Positions 17,010-26,494 are shown, counted from the first letter of the stretch. The stretch: 64,000 nucleotides of DNA from Cytophagales bacterium (GCA_004292855.1 RDXN01000054.1:29416-93415); one strand, 5' to 3'. Program-made: numbers and translations. Notes: generated by a model from the sequence alone, not told the origin.

Positions 17010-18176
17010 TTATAAACTATTCAAGCTAGGATCATAATCAAATGGTAACTCATCACCTATCAGCTCCCAGCTCCAATAACCTCGACTTTTAACACCCAAC
17101 GCAGGCCAAAAATGTCCATTGGCTTCTACAGCAATCCCCTGTTCCAGTAGCCAAACCATTGATCTTTGTGGATTAATTGAATGGCCTGCCTGTAGGCTCG
17201 TGCGAGCGTTTCGGTAGGCAAGGGGTTCTTTTTCGTTTACGTACACTACCTGTACAAAATCAGAAAAGGACAGAATGGGTCGGGTTGGAGTTGATTGAAG
17301 TGTATCCAGTAAAATTTTTCTGAGATCAGTCGGGTGTTCGATCCATTTTTTGTCATTGACCAACGAGCGCACTGAAACGGTTTTGGCTGGGGGCAATGCT
17401 ACAAGTCGGGTGGTGTTTTTCCCCGGCTTTTCAACAACGCGCTGAACAAGAAAACCCTCCTGCTCCAATTGGTCTTTGTAGAGTGCGCGCATAAAGTGCA
17501 TGATCGACCCACGATACGCACGTTTTCGGTTAGCAATCCACCGGTTTGTCTGCACGGAATCGGCAGGTTGTAGAGGTAAAAACACCGGACTGATATCGTA
17601 GATAACCGAATTGGTGCGGTCATTGTATTCAAAGTTGCTCAACTGTATGTTGAGCGTGTAGCCGAGAGCCTCGTTTTTAATGACAAGTAAATCACTCGCT
17701 TCGGCCCATAACGTGTCGCCTGCCTGCCGAAATGTCAACACCTGCGGGTTTAGCAAGGTGCATTGTTTTGCATTGTCAGTAGCTCCTATAAAGTAATTTT
17801 TGAAAAGAGCGAGTTGCCGGGGTCGATCAGGATCGTCACGTCTACGGGCTTTTACCTTTACCGCATTCAACTGCACCTCCAGGGGTTTCAAGTGAAACCG
17901 ATACGTTTTTGTGTCGCGGGTTTGAACGGTTGTGCGTAGGGTTGAGTATCCCAAAAACGAGACCGTCAGGTCATATTTGCCGTCGGGTACATTGGTTAGC
18001 GTAAAATTGCCTTTTTCATCGGTTGTGGTTCCTTTAGTCGTATTGGCTAAAAAGACCGATGCGAAGGGGAGAGGTTCCTGCTTGGGGCCACCTATAACCC
18101 GTCCGCTGAGACTGAGTTGAGCAAAGGCGGGCAGTGCCAACCCTAAAGCGAGGGCCAGAGTAATTGCTTGTTTCAT
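17010..18176 (-). CDS. Exported protein with CarboxypepD_reg-like domain
   Basis: A 388-residue protein with a signal peptide (MKQAITLALALGLALPAFAQ). At residues 22-95 a carboxypeptidase-regulatory-like beta-sandwich is clear (LSGRVIGGPKQEPLPFASVF, TTKGTTTDEKGNFTLTNVPDGKYDLTVSFLGY). The remaining 290 residues resemble the uncharacterised domain that often follows it in Bacteroidota cell-envelope proteins (QLALFKNYFIGATDNAKQC, NYxxDRTNS-type segments). No barrel or catalytic site is evident. It is probably periplasmic or outer-membrane associated. A hairpin lies between it and the M61 gene upstream, so it is likely transcribed separately. Confidence 0.78.
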   Translation of the reverse strand: MKQAITLALALGLALPAFAQLSLSGRVIGGPKQEPLPFASVFLANTTKGTTTDEKGNFTLTNVPDGKYDLTVSFLGYSTLRTTVQTRDTKTYRFHLKPLEVQLNAVKVKARRRDDPDRPRQLALFKNYFIGATDNAKQCTLLNPQVLTFRQAGDTLWAEASDLLVIKNEALGYTLNIQLSNFEYNDRTNSVIYDISPVFLPLQPADSVQTNRWIANRKRAYRGSIMHFMRALYKDQLEQEGFLVQRVVEKPGKNTTRLVALPPAKTVSVRSLVNDKKWIEHPTDLRKILLDTLQSTPTRPILSFSDFVQVVYVNEKEPLAYRNARTSLQAGHSINPQRSMVWLLEQGIAVEANGHFWPALGVKSRGYWSWELIGDELPFDYDPSLNSL

Positions 18177-18230
18177 TGATCTGGTACTGAGGGTGGTTGG
18201 TGGTGAAATTCGGGATAGCCTAAAAACAAC

Positions 18231-18260
18231 AAAAGCCCCGCTTTTGTTAGCGGAGCTTTT
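18231..18260 (-). terminator. Hairpin terminator after the M61 peptidase gene
   Basis: AAAAGCCCCGC at 18231-18241 pairs with GCGGAGCTTTT at 18250-18260 with one mismatch and an 8-base loop. The minus-strand flank beyond it reads GTTGTTTTTAGG. It lies 36 bp past the M61 stop. The flanking A and T tracts could let it work in both directions. Confidence 0.6.
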
Positions 18261-18295
18261 GGATCGTGACTTAACAGGTGATGCTGTCGATACAG

Positions 18296-20230
18296 TTATT
18301 TAATCACCAGCCATTTTGCATACAACGCTTTCTGTTTTTCGGTCTGATTAGGCAGAGCCTCGAACCGGTAAGCAACCAACGGCAGTTTGGTGAGCGTAAC
18401 GGGTAACTCCCGAACGATACCTCCCCGGCTGATGAGCATACGGAAGGTGCTGCCCGGTTTGTAGGTGGTCACGAGTTTGTTTACGTCGTCGGTCACACGC
18501 ACACTATCGAGGGCTAACAATTCGTCGCCCACGTTCAGGCCGGCTACTTCGGCGGCTGATCCCCGGCGAATCGACATGATTGTCTGACGTCCGTTGGTTG
18601 GGTTCATGCCCGTGGCTACGCCTAAATAAACGTCATTGCTGTTGGCGTTGGCATTCATTAAACGCAAACCCACTGGCTCGAAAAAAGCATTGTAGTCGAT
18701 AGCGTCGGTGCCGTAGACATATTTACGGAAGAAATCGTCGAGGTTTTTACCGCCTACCTGTTCGAGGGCCGCTTTTAGTTCCTCGTCGCGGAAACCGCGT
18801 TTCAGTTCCTTATAGTAGCGGTTGTACAGCAGGCGCATCACATCGCTCAGGGTTTTCTCGCCGTTGGTGCTGTTTATGATCGACAAGTTCAGCAGGGATG
18901 CCAGCACGCTTCCTTTATTATAATAGGAAATGGTGCTGTTACTGGAGTTTTCGTTTGGGCGGTAGTATTTGATCCAGGCGTCGAAGCTGGCATCGGCAAC
19001 GGACTGCACGCGGTTGCCGGGTTGGTTTTCGATACCGTTGATATCGCCCAGCACCACGTTCATGTACTGCTCCGGGGTGTGAAAACCGGCCATGCGCAGG
19101 ATGTAATCTTCATAAAACGACGTGAACCCTTCGGCTTCCCAGAGGGCGCGAGTGTAGTTCTCGTTCTCGTAGTCGAAGGGGCCGAGGGCGATGGGCCGGA
19201 GCCGTTTCACGTTCCAGAGGTGGAAATACTCGTGGGCTACGAGCGTCATGAACCCTTTGTAGGCCGTGTTAGTGGGCTGAACAGAATAGACGTTGCGGGT
19301 CGTTTGCAGGCTCGTGGAGTTCTGGTGTTCAAGGCCACCCCCACCCACGTTCGTGTGGTGAACAATGAACGTATAATCGGTACAGGGATGCTCGCCAAAG
19401 ATGGACGTAGCCGTTTCGCAAACCCGCTTGTAATCAGCAGCAAGTTGTGGCTCGTTATAATCCATATCGCCAAACTGCGCGACTGTGTGCGGCACCCCCG
19501 AAGCCATGAACGTGAACGTCCGGTGCGTGCCAATCTCCATCGGCGAATCGACCAGCAAATCGAAGTTGGGCACCTCGTAGGTGAAAGACGCCCCCGCAAC
19601 GGGTTTCAGAGCTACCGAAACTTTGTTCCAGCCTTTGGCCGGTTGCACCACGAGCCGGGCGGGTTGGTCTTTCAGGGCATCATGAAAAAGGAACATACTC
19701 GCCCCGTTCACATAGCCGTGGACGTCGTCCAGAAAGCTCGTCCGCACGGTCAGTTCATAGGCGTACACGCGGTAACGGACGGTGATATCGTCGGTTTGGG
19801 TGCTGATACGCCAGGTATTTTTGCGAATTTTTTCGGTGGGGACAGGTTGGCCGTTGGCCGTTGCCCGAAACGCTTCGACGTTTTTGGCGTACTCGCGGAT
19901 CAGGTAGGAACCGGGCGTCCAAACGGGCATTTTCAGGTCGATGTAGCCGTTCTTTTTCAGGTTTGTTAACCCGGCCACGTTCCGCAGGTTCATCTCTACC
20001 TCAAAATAGTGATTAGCGGGTTCGGGCATCGACAGCGTGTAGGTAATTTGTGGGGAGGGGGCCAATTCGGTAGGGGCGGACCCATGTGTCCGCCCCGAAC
20101 TGTCGATGCGTGTCCGCCCCGAACTGTCGATGCGTGTCCGCCCTGTACTATCAACGGCAGCCCCAACCGGGTCATTGCCTAGAACCGTCCATAACGTGAG
20201 TAAAAAGAAACGCGATAATTGATGTTTCAT
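18296..20230 (-). CDS. M61-family (glycyl) aminopeptidase with PDZ domain
   Basis: A 644-residue exported peptidase from the ATG at 20230 (signal peptide MKHQLSRFFLLTLWTVLG). An N-terminal Peptidase_M61_N beta domain precedes the catalytic motif HEYFHLWNVKRLRP near residue 333, with the downstream zinc-ligand glutamate probably in EAEGFTSFYEDYIL. A PDZ-like domain follows near 530-610 (MSIRRGSAAEVAGLNVGDELLALDSV). These enzymes act in the periplasm, typically with a preference for N-terminal glycine or alanine. Residues 27-52 are a repetitive insert (TGRTRIDSSGRTRIDSSGRT) encoded by a 24-bp DNA repeat, between the signal peptide and the first domain. It is divergent from the 1010-residue TPR gene. 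Confidence 0.9.
   Translation of the reverse strand: MKHQLSRFFLLTLWTVLGNDPVGAAVDSTGRTRIDSSGRTRIDSSGRTHGSAPTELAPSPQITYTLSMPEPANHYFEVEMNLRNVAGLTNLKKNGYIDLKMPVWTPGSYLIREYAKNVEAFRATANGQPVPTEKIRKNTWRISTQTDDITVRYRVYAYELTVRTSFLDDVHGYVNGASMFLFHDALKDQPARLVVQPAKGWNKVSVALKPVAGASFTYEVPNFDLLVDSPMEIGTHRTFTFMASGVPHTVAQFGDMDYNEPQLAADYKRVCETATSIFGEHPCTDYTFIVHHTNVGGGGLEHQNSTSLQTTRNVYSVQPTNTAYKGFMTLVAHEYFHLWNVKRLRPIALGPFDYENENYTRALWEAEGFTSFYEDYILRMAGFHTPEQYMNVVLGDINGIENQPGNRVQSVADASFDAWIKYYRPNENSSNSTISYYNKGSVLASLLNLSIINSTNGEKTLSDVMRLLYNRYYKELKRGFRDEELKAALEQVGGKNLDDFFRKYVYGTDAIDYNAFFEPVGLRLMNANANSNDVYLGVATGMNPTNGRQTIMSIRRGSAAEVAGLNVGDELLALDSVRVTDDVNKLVTTYKPGSTFRMLISRGGIVRELPVTLTKLPLVAYRFEALPNQTEKQKALYAKWLVIK
20073..20152. 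repeat. 24-bp tandem repeat plus palindrome inside the M61 gene
   Basis: A 24-bp unit starting TGTCCGCCCCGAACTGTC repeats at 20087-20110 and 20111-20134 and partly at 20135-20152. Beside it, GGGGCGGAC (20073-20081) and GTCCGCCCC (20088-20096) form a perfect 9-bp inverted repeat with a 6-base loop. The unit length is a multiple of three, so the M61 reading frame is kept and encodes repeats of IDSSGRTR. Confidence 0.75.
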
Positions 20231-20319
20231 ACGGAAAATGCGCCTACTTTCGTTTTTTTCAAAAATGGTCGGCGAAACTACGACGCATTCGCCCAATCCG
20301 CAACCCCCTACCGGTCTCT

Positions 20320-23300
20320 ATGTCCCAATTCCAAGCCCTTTTGGGCAAACGTTTGCTCGCCGTTGCTGTCAGTTTCGGTTTGGCCCTGCCAGCCGTTGGT
20401 CAACGCACGTTGAGCTACACCGAATCGGATTACAACTACCGCAACGGCATCGAACTATTTGAAAAGAACAATTACGGAGCGGCCCGCGCTGAGTTCCGGC
20501 AATACCTCGACCGTCGAAAAACATCGTCCAACAATACCGAAGCAGCCGCAGCCGACTACAACGTGGTCGATGCCGAGTACCATATTGCGCTGGCAAGTTT
20601 GTACCTCGACGAGCCGGGTTCGGAGGTGCTGGTCGACCGGTTTGTGAAAACGCACAGTCAACACCCCAAGGCCGGGCAACTCTACGGCGATTTGGGGCAG
20701 TATTATTACGAACGCGAAGACTACACCAAGGCCATTGATTTTCTGGAGAAAGCCGTTGCTCAGAATGCGTCGGGAGGTCAGATGACCAAAAATAAGTACC
20801 GGCTGGCCTTATCGTACTTCAATACGCAGGACGTGAACCGCGCCCTGCCATTGCTCAATCAGATCAAACTCGACCCCGACGCCGAAGATGCGCCCGCAGC
20901 GTCGTACTATGCGGGGGTAATCAACTACCGAAACAACAACTTCAGCGAAGCCGTCGCCGATTTTAAACGGATTGCATCGAACCCGACCTACCAGAACGAG
21001 GTACCCAACTGGGTGGCCCAATCGCTCTACCGTCAACGGGCTTACGATGAGTTGCTGGCCTACACGGAGCCACTCTTGCGCCGGGGCGGCAACGGCCTAA
21101 CCGATGTGGGACTGGTTACCGCCGAAGTGTATTATCAGCAGGGCAAGTTCGACCGGGCCATTCCGTATTATAAGAGTTACATGGCCGCGAAGGGTGTGAA
21201 AGTGCCGGGGGCGGTGAAGTTCCGCTACGGGCAATCGCTGTTTCGGACGGGGAAATTTGAAGAGGCCATCGCGCAACTGAAACCGCTGGCGTCGGGCAAG
21301 GACACCGTTGCCCAATACGCCGCCTACACGATGGGTGTTAGCTACTTACAGACGAGTAACCCAACCTACGCGCTCACAGCGTTCGATCAGGCCGGGCGGC
21401 TGAATTTTAGCAAGGCGATTCAGGAGGAGGCTCTGTTTAATCACGCCAAAGTGCAGGTCGATCTCAACAACGGGGCCGACGCTGTGAAGGAATTGAACGC
21501 ATTTCTGCAACGCTACCCCGACAGCCCGTTTGAAAACGAAGCCAACGAGTTGCTGAGTGAGGCCTATTTTGCCTCCAACAACTACCCGGCGGCTATCGCG
21601 TACATAGAAAAACTAAAACGCCGGACGCCCAAAATCAACGCGACCTACCAACGGCTGACGTATAATCAGGCCGTGAATGATTACAACGCCGAACGGTACG
21701 TACAGGCTCAACGCAACTTCGACAAAGCTCTGAGTGTGCAGGCCGACGCTGAAATTGGACAACAGGCGCAATTCTGGAAGGCTGAAACGTATTCAGCTCA
21801 AAAACAGTACGATACGGCCATTCCGCTGTACGCGTCAATCGCTAAAAGTCCCGGTGATTTGGGCAACAAAAGCCTGTATGCGTTGGGATACGCCTATTAT
21901 AACAAAAAAGACTACCCCCGCGCCCTGACCTACTTCCGTGATTATCTGGGCAAAGGCGAGGGCACCAACGATGGCACCGCCGAAGATGCCCGCGTACGCC
22001 TGGCCGACACGTATTTCGCCACCAAGCAATACAACGAGGCCATGCGTGCTTACGATGAGGTGATTACCCGCAGCCGGGGCGACCGCGACTACGCTACCTA
22101 CCAGAAGGGCTTGATTTTGACCTACGTAGGTCGCGACGTGGAGGCCAAGGCTGAGTTCGATAAGCTGCAAAAACAGTATCCCGGCTCGCGATTTGTGGAC
22201 GATGCCTTGTTCCAGGCGGCCAACGTTGACTTCGAGAAGGGAGCCTATCAAGTGGCCATTCGGGGGTTCTCTAAACTCATCACCGAACGACCACAAAGTT
22301 ATCTGGTGCCCTCGGCCCTGCTGAAACGTGCCACGGCTTACAGCAACGTCCAAACCTACGACCAGGCCATTGCCGATTACCGGCGCATTTTGAACGAATA
22401 TGGCTCGTCGGAGCAGGCGCAGGGTGCCCTGTTGGGATTGCAAAACGCCCTTAACGACGCTGGTCGGCCCGAGGAGTTTTCGGGTGTGTTGGGGCAATAC
22501 AAAAAGGCTAACCCCGGCAGTTCGGATGTTGAAAAGGTGGAGTTCGATAACGCCAAGAACATTTATTTCAGTGAAAAGTACCCGCAGGCCGTACAGGCCC
22601 TGCTGGCGTTCATGCAGGAATACCCGGCAAGCCCGAACTTGAGCGAGGCCCGGTATTATCTGGGTGAGTCGTATCGCCAAACAAAAGACGTTGCTAACGC
22701 GCTCCGGTACTACAACCTGATTTTGACCGATGGTAAGTCGGAGTTTGCCACGCGGGCCGCGACTCGTGCTGCCGAACTCGAAACGGCCCAGAAAAACTAC
22801 CCCCGCGCCATTCGCAATTACCAGTATGTGCTGGCCCAGGCTAACGGTAAAAACGAGCAGGTAGCCGCCCAACTTGGCCTGATGGACACCTATTTCGTAC
22901 AACCCAAGCTCGACTCGGCGGCCTACTACGCCCGTGAGGTTGTGGCCACAGGAAATGTGCTGCCGGGCGCACAGAACCGTGCCCAGTTGATGCTGGGCAA
23001 GATTGCCCTCGCCAAAAGCGACTTTAAAACGGCCACTACCGAGTTTGAAAAGACCGTGGGCCTAGCAAAAGACGTTTACGGAGCTGAGGCAAATTACCTT
23101 ATCGGCGACGTGCTATACCGGCAGAAAAAGTACAAGGAGTCAATCAGCACGTTGTTGAAGTTCAATGACTTGTTTTCCGATCATGACTACTGGAAAGGCC
23201 GGGCGTTTATCCTCATTTCGGACAACAATGTGGGCCTCGGCGAGATGGCGCAGGCCCGCGCCGTGCTGAACTCGATTATCGAAAACGCCGAAGATCCCCG

Positions 23301-23352
23301 CGTGGTAGCCGAAGCTAAAACGAAGCTGGCTGCGTTGGAAGAGAAGAACTAG
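20320..23352 (+). CDS. Large exported tetratricopeptide-repeat protein
   Basis: A 1010-residue protein with a signal peptide (about 1-27, ending ALPAVGQ) followed by tetratricopeptide repeats over almost the whole length. Examples are GIELFEKNNYGAARAEFRQY, YYEREDYTKAIDFLEKAV, YYNKKDYPRALTYFRDYL and YQKGLILTYVGRDVEAKAEF. There is no enzymatic motif. Such proteins are periplasmic scaffolds. The layout TPR protein, outer-membrane barrel, HU-CCDC81/SPOR protein on one strand suggests a role in envelope assembly or cell-division-linked outer-membrane organisation, which is inference. The start ATG is 89 bp from the divergent M61 gene. Confidence 0.88.
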   Translation: MSQFQALLGKRLLAVAVSFGLALPAVGQRTLSYTESDYNYRNGIELFEKNNYGAARAEFRQYLDRRKTSSNNTEAAAADYNVVDAEYHIALASLYLDEPGSEVLVDRFVKTHSQHPKAGQLYGDLGQYYYEREDYTKAIDFLEKAVAQNASGGQMTKNKYRLALSYFNTQDVNRALPLLNQIKLDPDAEDAPAASYYAGVINYRNNNFSEAVADFKRIASNPTYQNEVPNWVAQSLYRQRAYDELLAYTEPLLRRGGNGLTDVGLVTAEVYYQQGKFDRAIPYYKSYMAAKGVKVPGAVKFRYGQSLFRTGKFEEAIAQLKPLASGKDTVAQYAAYTMGVSYLQTSNPTYALTAFDQAGRLNFSKAIQEEALFNHAKVQVDLNNGADAVKELNAFLQRYPDSPFENEANELLSEAYFASNNYPAAIAYIEKLKRRTPKINATYQRLTYNQAVNDYNAERYVQAQRNFDKALSVQADAEIGQQAQFWKAETYSAQKQYDTAIPLYASIAKSPGDLGNKSLYALGYAYYNKKDYPRALTYFRDYLGKGEGTNDGTAEDARVRLADTYFATKQYNEAMRAYDEVITRSRGDRDYATYQKGLILTYVGRDVEAKAEFDKLQKQYPGSRFVDDALFQAANVDFEKGAYQVAIRGFSKLITERPQSYLVPSALLKRATAYSNVQTYDQAIADYRRILNEYGSSEQAQGALLGLQNALNDAGRPEEFSGVLGQYKKANPGSSDVEKVEFDNAKNIYFSEKYPQAVQALLAFMQEYPASPNLSEARYYLGESYRQTKDVANALRYYNLILTDGKSEFATRAATRAAELETAQKNYPRAIRNYQYVLAQANGKNEQVAAQLGLMDTYFVQPKLDSAAYYAREVVATGNVLPGAQNRAQLMLGKIALAKSDFKTATTEFEKTVGLAKDVYGAEANYLIGDVLYRQKKYKESISTLLKFNDLFSDHDYWKGRAFILISDNNVGLGEMAQARAVLNSIIENAEDPRVVAEAKTKLAALEEKN

Positions 23353-23353
23353 T

Positions 23354-23526
23354 CAGAACTGTGATTACGCTGATTTATTGATTAGTCCTGATTCTATAAT
23401 CGGATTTATTAGCGAAAATTGTAAAATGGACACGGTGATTCTGATACCTAACTGATAAAACCTGATTACTAGTAAAGACTTACTGAACATCACAATAATC
23501 AGTAAATCAGTGTAATCACAGTTCAG
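23354..23526. repeat. Intergenic long inverted repeat (GATTA/AATCA-rich)
   Basis: CAGAACTGTGATTACGCTGA at the start of 23354-23377 pairs with 23503-23526 over 24 bp with two mismatches. The 125-bp interior contains several shorter copies of TGATTA/TAATCA-like words. It fills nearly the whole gap between the TPR and barrel genes, so the transcript would form a long hairpin. Its role as a terminator, a stability element or a selfish repeat cannot be decided. Confidence 0.65.
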
Positions 23527-23533
23527 AAATAAT

Positions 23534-25198
23534 ATGACCACAAAAAGCCCTTACGTACTTTTTCTATCATTGATTGCCTTCTCAGCCCAGGCCCAAAACC
23601 GCCCGGCCCCTAAAAAAGAGGGCGAGGTTGAGAATCAGGAGATTACGGTAGAGAAAAGCCGCCGGATCGAACTGCCCCCGGCCAACCGGATTTTTAACAA
23701 GATTCCGTCCATTAAGCAATCCGACGAGCAACGGAAAGTTAACTACACGTTTCAGGATCGGCAACTGAGTGTGGGCAACCCCAAAACGACGCCCGGCGTG
23801 TTGGCTCCCTCGCAAACCGCAGCCGAGCAGCCGCCCGTGTACAACAACTACGTGAAGCTCGGCGCGGGTAATTACGGCTCGTTTCTGGGCGAAGCGTTTG
23901 TCGGTACAACCGGGCCGCAGAACGTGGTGCTGGAGGGGCAGTTGAAACACCTGTCGTCGGGGACGGGGCCGGTGGATAGCAAAAACTCGGCCCAAAGCGA
24001 CACCAAACTGAACGTAACGGCCAAGTATCTGACCGACGCCATCAAGGTCCAGGCCGATGCGGGTTATCAACGCGAAGGGTTCTTTTTTTATGGCTACGGC
24101 CCTCGACCCGAAGCCCCCGACCGCGAGACAATCCGGCAACGGTTGAACACGTACAACTTCCGCATCGGTTTGGAGAATTCCAATACCGACAACACCATCG
24201 ACTACTCGCTCCGTACCGGAATCACGTCGGTGCGCGACCGATTTGAGGCTTCAGAAATTGACTGGGGCACTAACTTGAAAGGTTCACTGAGTATCACCGA
24301 TAAGGTGCTGGCTCTGGTTTCGGCAGATGCCTACGTGACTCAACGCTCTGACCTGCTGGTAGACAATCGGAACCTGTATCGCGTAAAACCGACGTTTAAA
24401 TATGCCTCCGAACTGCTCACCGTAACGGCGGGCGTCAATGCCGTAAACGAGACCGACCGGCGGTTGGGTGTAAACAATACCCGTGCCTTCCCGGTGGTCG
24501 ATATTGACTTTGTGCCGGTCGGAAATGTACACTTTTTCGCTGGAGTAGACGGTGATATTCAACGAAATACCCTGCGGACGTTACTAAATGAAAATCGCTG
24601 GTTATCAGCACAAGTTCCATTAGCTAACACTGTTAAGCTGGGTGATTACTACGGAGGTGTCAAAGGAGCGGCTGGTGTTGGCTTTACATTTGAAGGGAAA
24701 GCCTCTTACGCCCGCTATCGGAACTTCTATACCTTCAACAATACCTTCCCTGATACCACGAGATTCTTTGCACTCTATGATAGTGGCACCGCCCGCGTAT
24801 TGAACCTGACCGGCGAGGTGGGCTACACGCAGAAAGACAAGTTTCGGTCGAACCTGCGCGTCGACTTTTACCGGTACGACTTGGACCAACTCGAAGCGGC
24901 CTGGCATCGGCCCCGGTTGTCGGGTCGGTGGACAAATTCGTACATGCTGAATAAGAAATTATTCGTTACGGCAGATTTGTACTTTTTAGAGGGCATGCAG
25001 GGTAAAAACTTCGTAACAAACCAAGTGATGAAGCTCCCAACCATATGGGATGCCAACCTGAAAATTGACTATTTCTTAGGTACGCAGTTTGCCGCTTTTG
25101 TCTCGCTCAATAACATCGTAGGCAAGAATTACCAGCGGTATTTGTATTATCCGACACAGGGCCTTAACTTTCTCGGCGGAATCACGTATTCTTTCTAA
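23534..25198 (+). CDS. Outer-membrane beta-barrel protein
   Basis: A 554-residue exported protein (signal peptide MTTKSPYVLFLSLIAFSAQAQ). From about residue 95 to the end it shows alternating hydrophobic/polar strands with aromatic girdles (NYVKLGAGNYGSFLGEAFVG, YQREGFFFYGYGPRP, VGYTQKDKFRSNLRVDFYRY) and ends in the aromatic residue of GGITYSF, typical of an outer-membrane barrel. The late region FAAFVSLNNIVGKNYQRYLYY resembles the C-terminus of TonB-dependent receptors, but I see no plug domain or TonB box, so it is called a porin-like barrel. Its place between the TPR and SPOR genes suggests a joint function. Confidence 0.78.
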   Translation: MTTKSPYVLFLSLIAFSAQAQNRPAPKKEGEVENQEITVEKSRRIELPPANRIFNKIPSIKQSDEQRKVNYTFQDRQLSVGNPKTTPGVLAPSQTAAEQPPVYNNYVKLGAGNYGSFLGEAFVGTTGPQNVVLEGQLKHLSSGTGPVDSKNSAQSDTKLNVTAKYLTDAIKVQADAGYQREGFFFYGYGPRPEAPDRETIRQRLNTYNFRIGLENSNTDNTIDYSLRTGITSVRDRFEASEIDWGTNLKGSLSITDKVLALVSADAYVTQRSDLLVDNRNLYRVKPTFKYASELLTVTAGVNAVNETDRRLGVNNTRAFPVVDIDFVPVGNVHFFAGVDGDIQRNTLRTLLNENRWLSAQVPLANTVKLGDYYGGVKGAAGVGFTFEGKASYARYRNFYTFNNTFPDTTRFFALYDSGTARVLNLTGEVGYTQKDKFRSNLRVDFYRYDLDQLEAAWHRPRLSGRWTNSYMLNKKLFVTADLYFLEGMQGKNFVTNQVMKLPTIWDANLKIDYFLGTQFAAFVSLNNIVGKNYQRYLYYPTQGLNFLGGITYSF

Positions 25199-25219
25199 AC
25201 ACCTAACTGAGACACCCCT

Positions 25220-26494
25220 ATGACTCCCGTCGGTGCGTACCTAAAAAAACTCCTCTACCAGTACGACTGCGTCGTTGTGCCGGAGTTGGGCGGTTTTCTG
25301 ACCCACTACCAGCCCGCTTCGTATGTGGCTGAGACGGGGCAGTTTTTGCCCCCCCGCAAGCGACTTGCCTTCAACGAGGCTCTTCGGCTCGACGATGGGA
25401 TTCTCTTTAATTACATCATGCTCCATGAATCGCTGTCTCGTGACGAAACGGCCCGGTTCATCAGCGATTTTGTGACCGACCTCAAGCAGCACGTGCAATT
25501 AGCGGGCAGTTATTCGGTCGAGGGCATTGGTTTATTTACGCCCAACGCCGAGGGGCGGCTACAGTTCGATCCCGAACTGCGGCACAATTTCTTTGGCGAA
25601 TCATTTGGCATGACCGCGCTCAATGTGGAGAAGGTCACGGCTATCCCGGTCGAATCGGTCGAGGCCGAGGAGGTAACGCCAATCTACGCCCTCGGGCCGG
25701 TTCGTCGCGACGAGATTCTGCACGAAACACCGTTTGTGGCCGTGTCGAGGCCCCGTCCGTTGTTGCGCTGGGCAGCAGCCGCTGCTATTGTGGGTACGTT
25801 AGGAGCAATTAGCTACCTGACGGTCGTGGAGCCGGGGCAACCAATGGAAAGTAGTTTGAATCCGGCTAACTGGTTCCAAATGCCAACCTGGTTAGAATCG
25901 AGTTTCCGTACGGAGACCAAGCCTGCTCGCGAACTAGCGATAGCTAAGCCAGCTAAACGTCCGGTTGCTATTGCTGTTCCCGCGCCCGTTGCTCCCGAAG
26001 GGGTGCCAACTACGGTTGAGCCAACACCTGCTGCGCCGGTTGCCCTTCCGGCAAATGCCCCAACGGCAACACCCGTCCCTGTTGCAACACCAGCCGCCAA
26101 ACCTATTATTGTTCCGGCAAGGACGGTGGTAAATCGAATCAAACCTGTTGCGGCAAAACCATTGGCCGAAAAGGCGGCTGTTGCCAACCCATTCGTTACG
26201 GAGCCTGTAGCGGAAGGGACTGTTGAGGCTGCTGCACCTAAAGTGGTAGCGAAAACTACTGGCCCACTGTTTACAGTGGTAGCTGGTAGCTTTGCCAGCA
26301 AACCGAATGCCGTTCGTTTCCGCAAGACGCTCATGAACGCCGGCTATTCGGATGCCTTTATTATGGCTCCAACGCGTAAGGGAGGGTTGTACAAAGTAGC
26401 CGCAATCGGTTCGCCGGATCGCGAATTTGCCATTGCCAAAACCGACAGCTTGCTTAAGTTGACTGGTATTCAGCCGTTTGTGATAAAGAATTAG
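25220..26494 (+). CDS. HU-CCDC81 and SPOR domain protein
   Basis: A 424-residue protein. Residues 1-60 (VGAYLKKLLYQYDCVVVPELGGFLTHY) are the bacterial HU-CCDC81 domain. A second related segment follows to about 125 (GSYSVEGIGLFTPNAEGRLQFDP). One transmembrane helix is near 177-197 (LLRWAAAAAIVGTLGAISYL). A long Ala/Pro/Val-rich linker (about 245-345) leads to a C-terminal SPOR domain (LFTVVAGSFASKPNAVRFRK through GLYKVAAIGSP) that in other proteins binds denuded peptidoglycan at the septum. The topology suggests a cytoplasmic nucleoid- or protein-binding head and a periplasmic SPOR tail. It is probably in one transcript with the barrel gene (21-bp gap). Confidence 0.88.
   Translation: MTPVGAYLKKLLYQYDCVVVPELGGFLTHYQPASYVAETGQFLPPRKRLAFNEALRLDDGILFNYIMLHESLSRDETARFISDFVTDLKQHVQLAGSYSVEGIGLFTPNAEGRLQFDPELRHNFFGESFGMTALNVEKVTAIPVESVEAEEVTPIYALGPVRRDEILHETPFVAVSRPRPLLRWAAAAAIVGTLGAISYLTVVEPGQPMESSLNPANWFQMPTWLESSFRTETKPARELAIAKPAKRPVAIAVPAPVAPEGVPTTVEPTPAAPVALPANAPTATPVPVATPAAKPIIVPARTVVNRIKPVAAKPLAEKAAVANPFVTEPVAEGTVEAAAPKVVAKTTGPLFTVVAGSFASKPNAVRFRKTLMNAGYSDAFIMAPTRKGGLYKVAAIGSPDREFAIAKTDSLLKLTGIQPFVIKN

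Noticed and set aside
19022..19969. A 315-codon plus-strand frame inside the M61 gene
   Set aside because: It is antisense to the catalytic domain of a well-supported peptidase. Long antisense frames are expected in GC-rich genes.
21835..22902. A 355-codon minus-strand frame inside the large TPR gene
   Set aside because: It is antisense to clear TPR repeats, with no motif or ribosome-binding context of its own.
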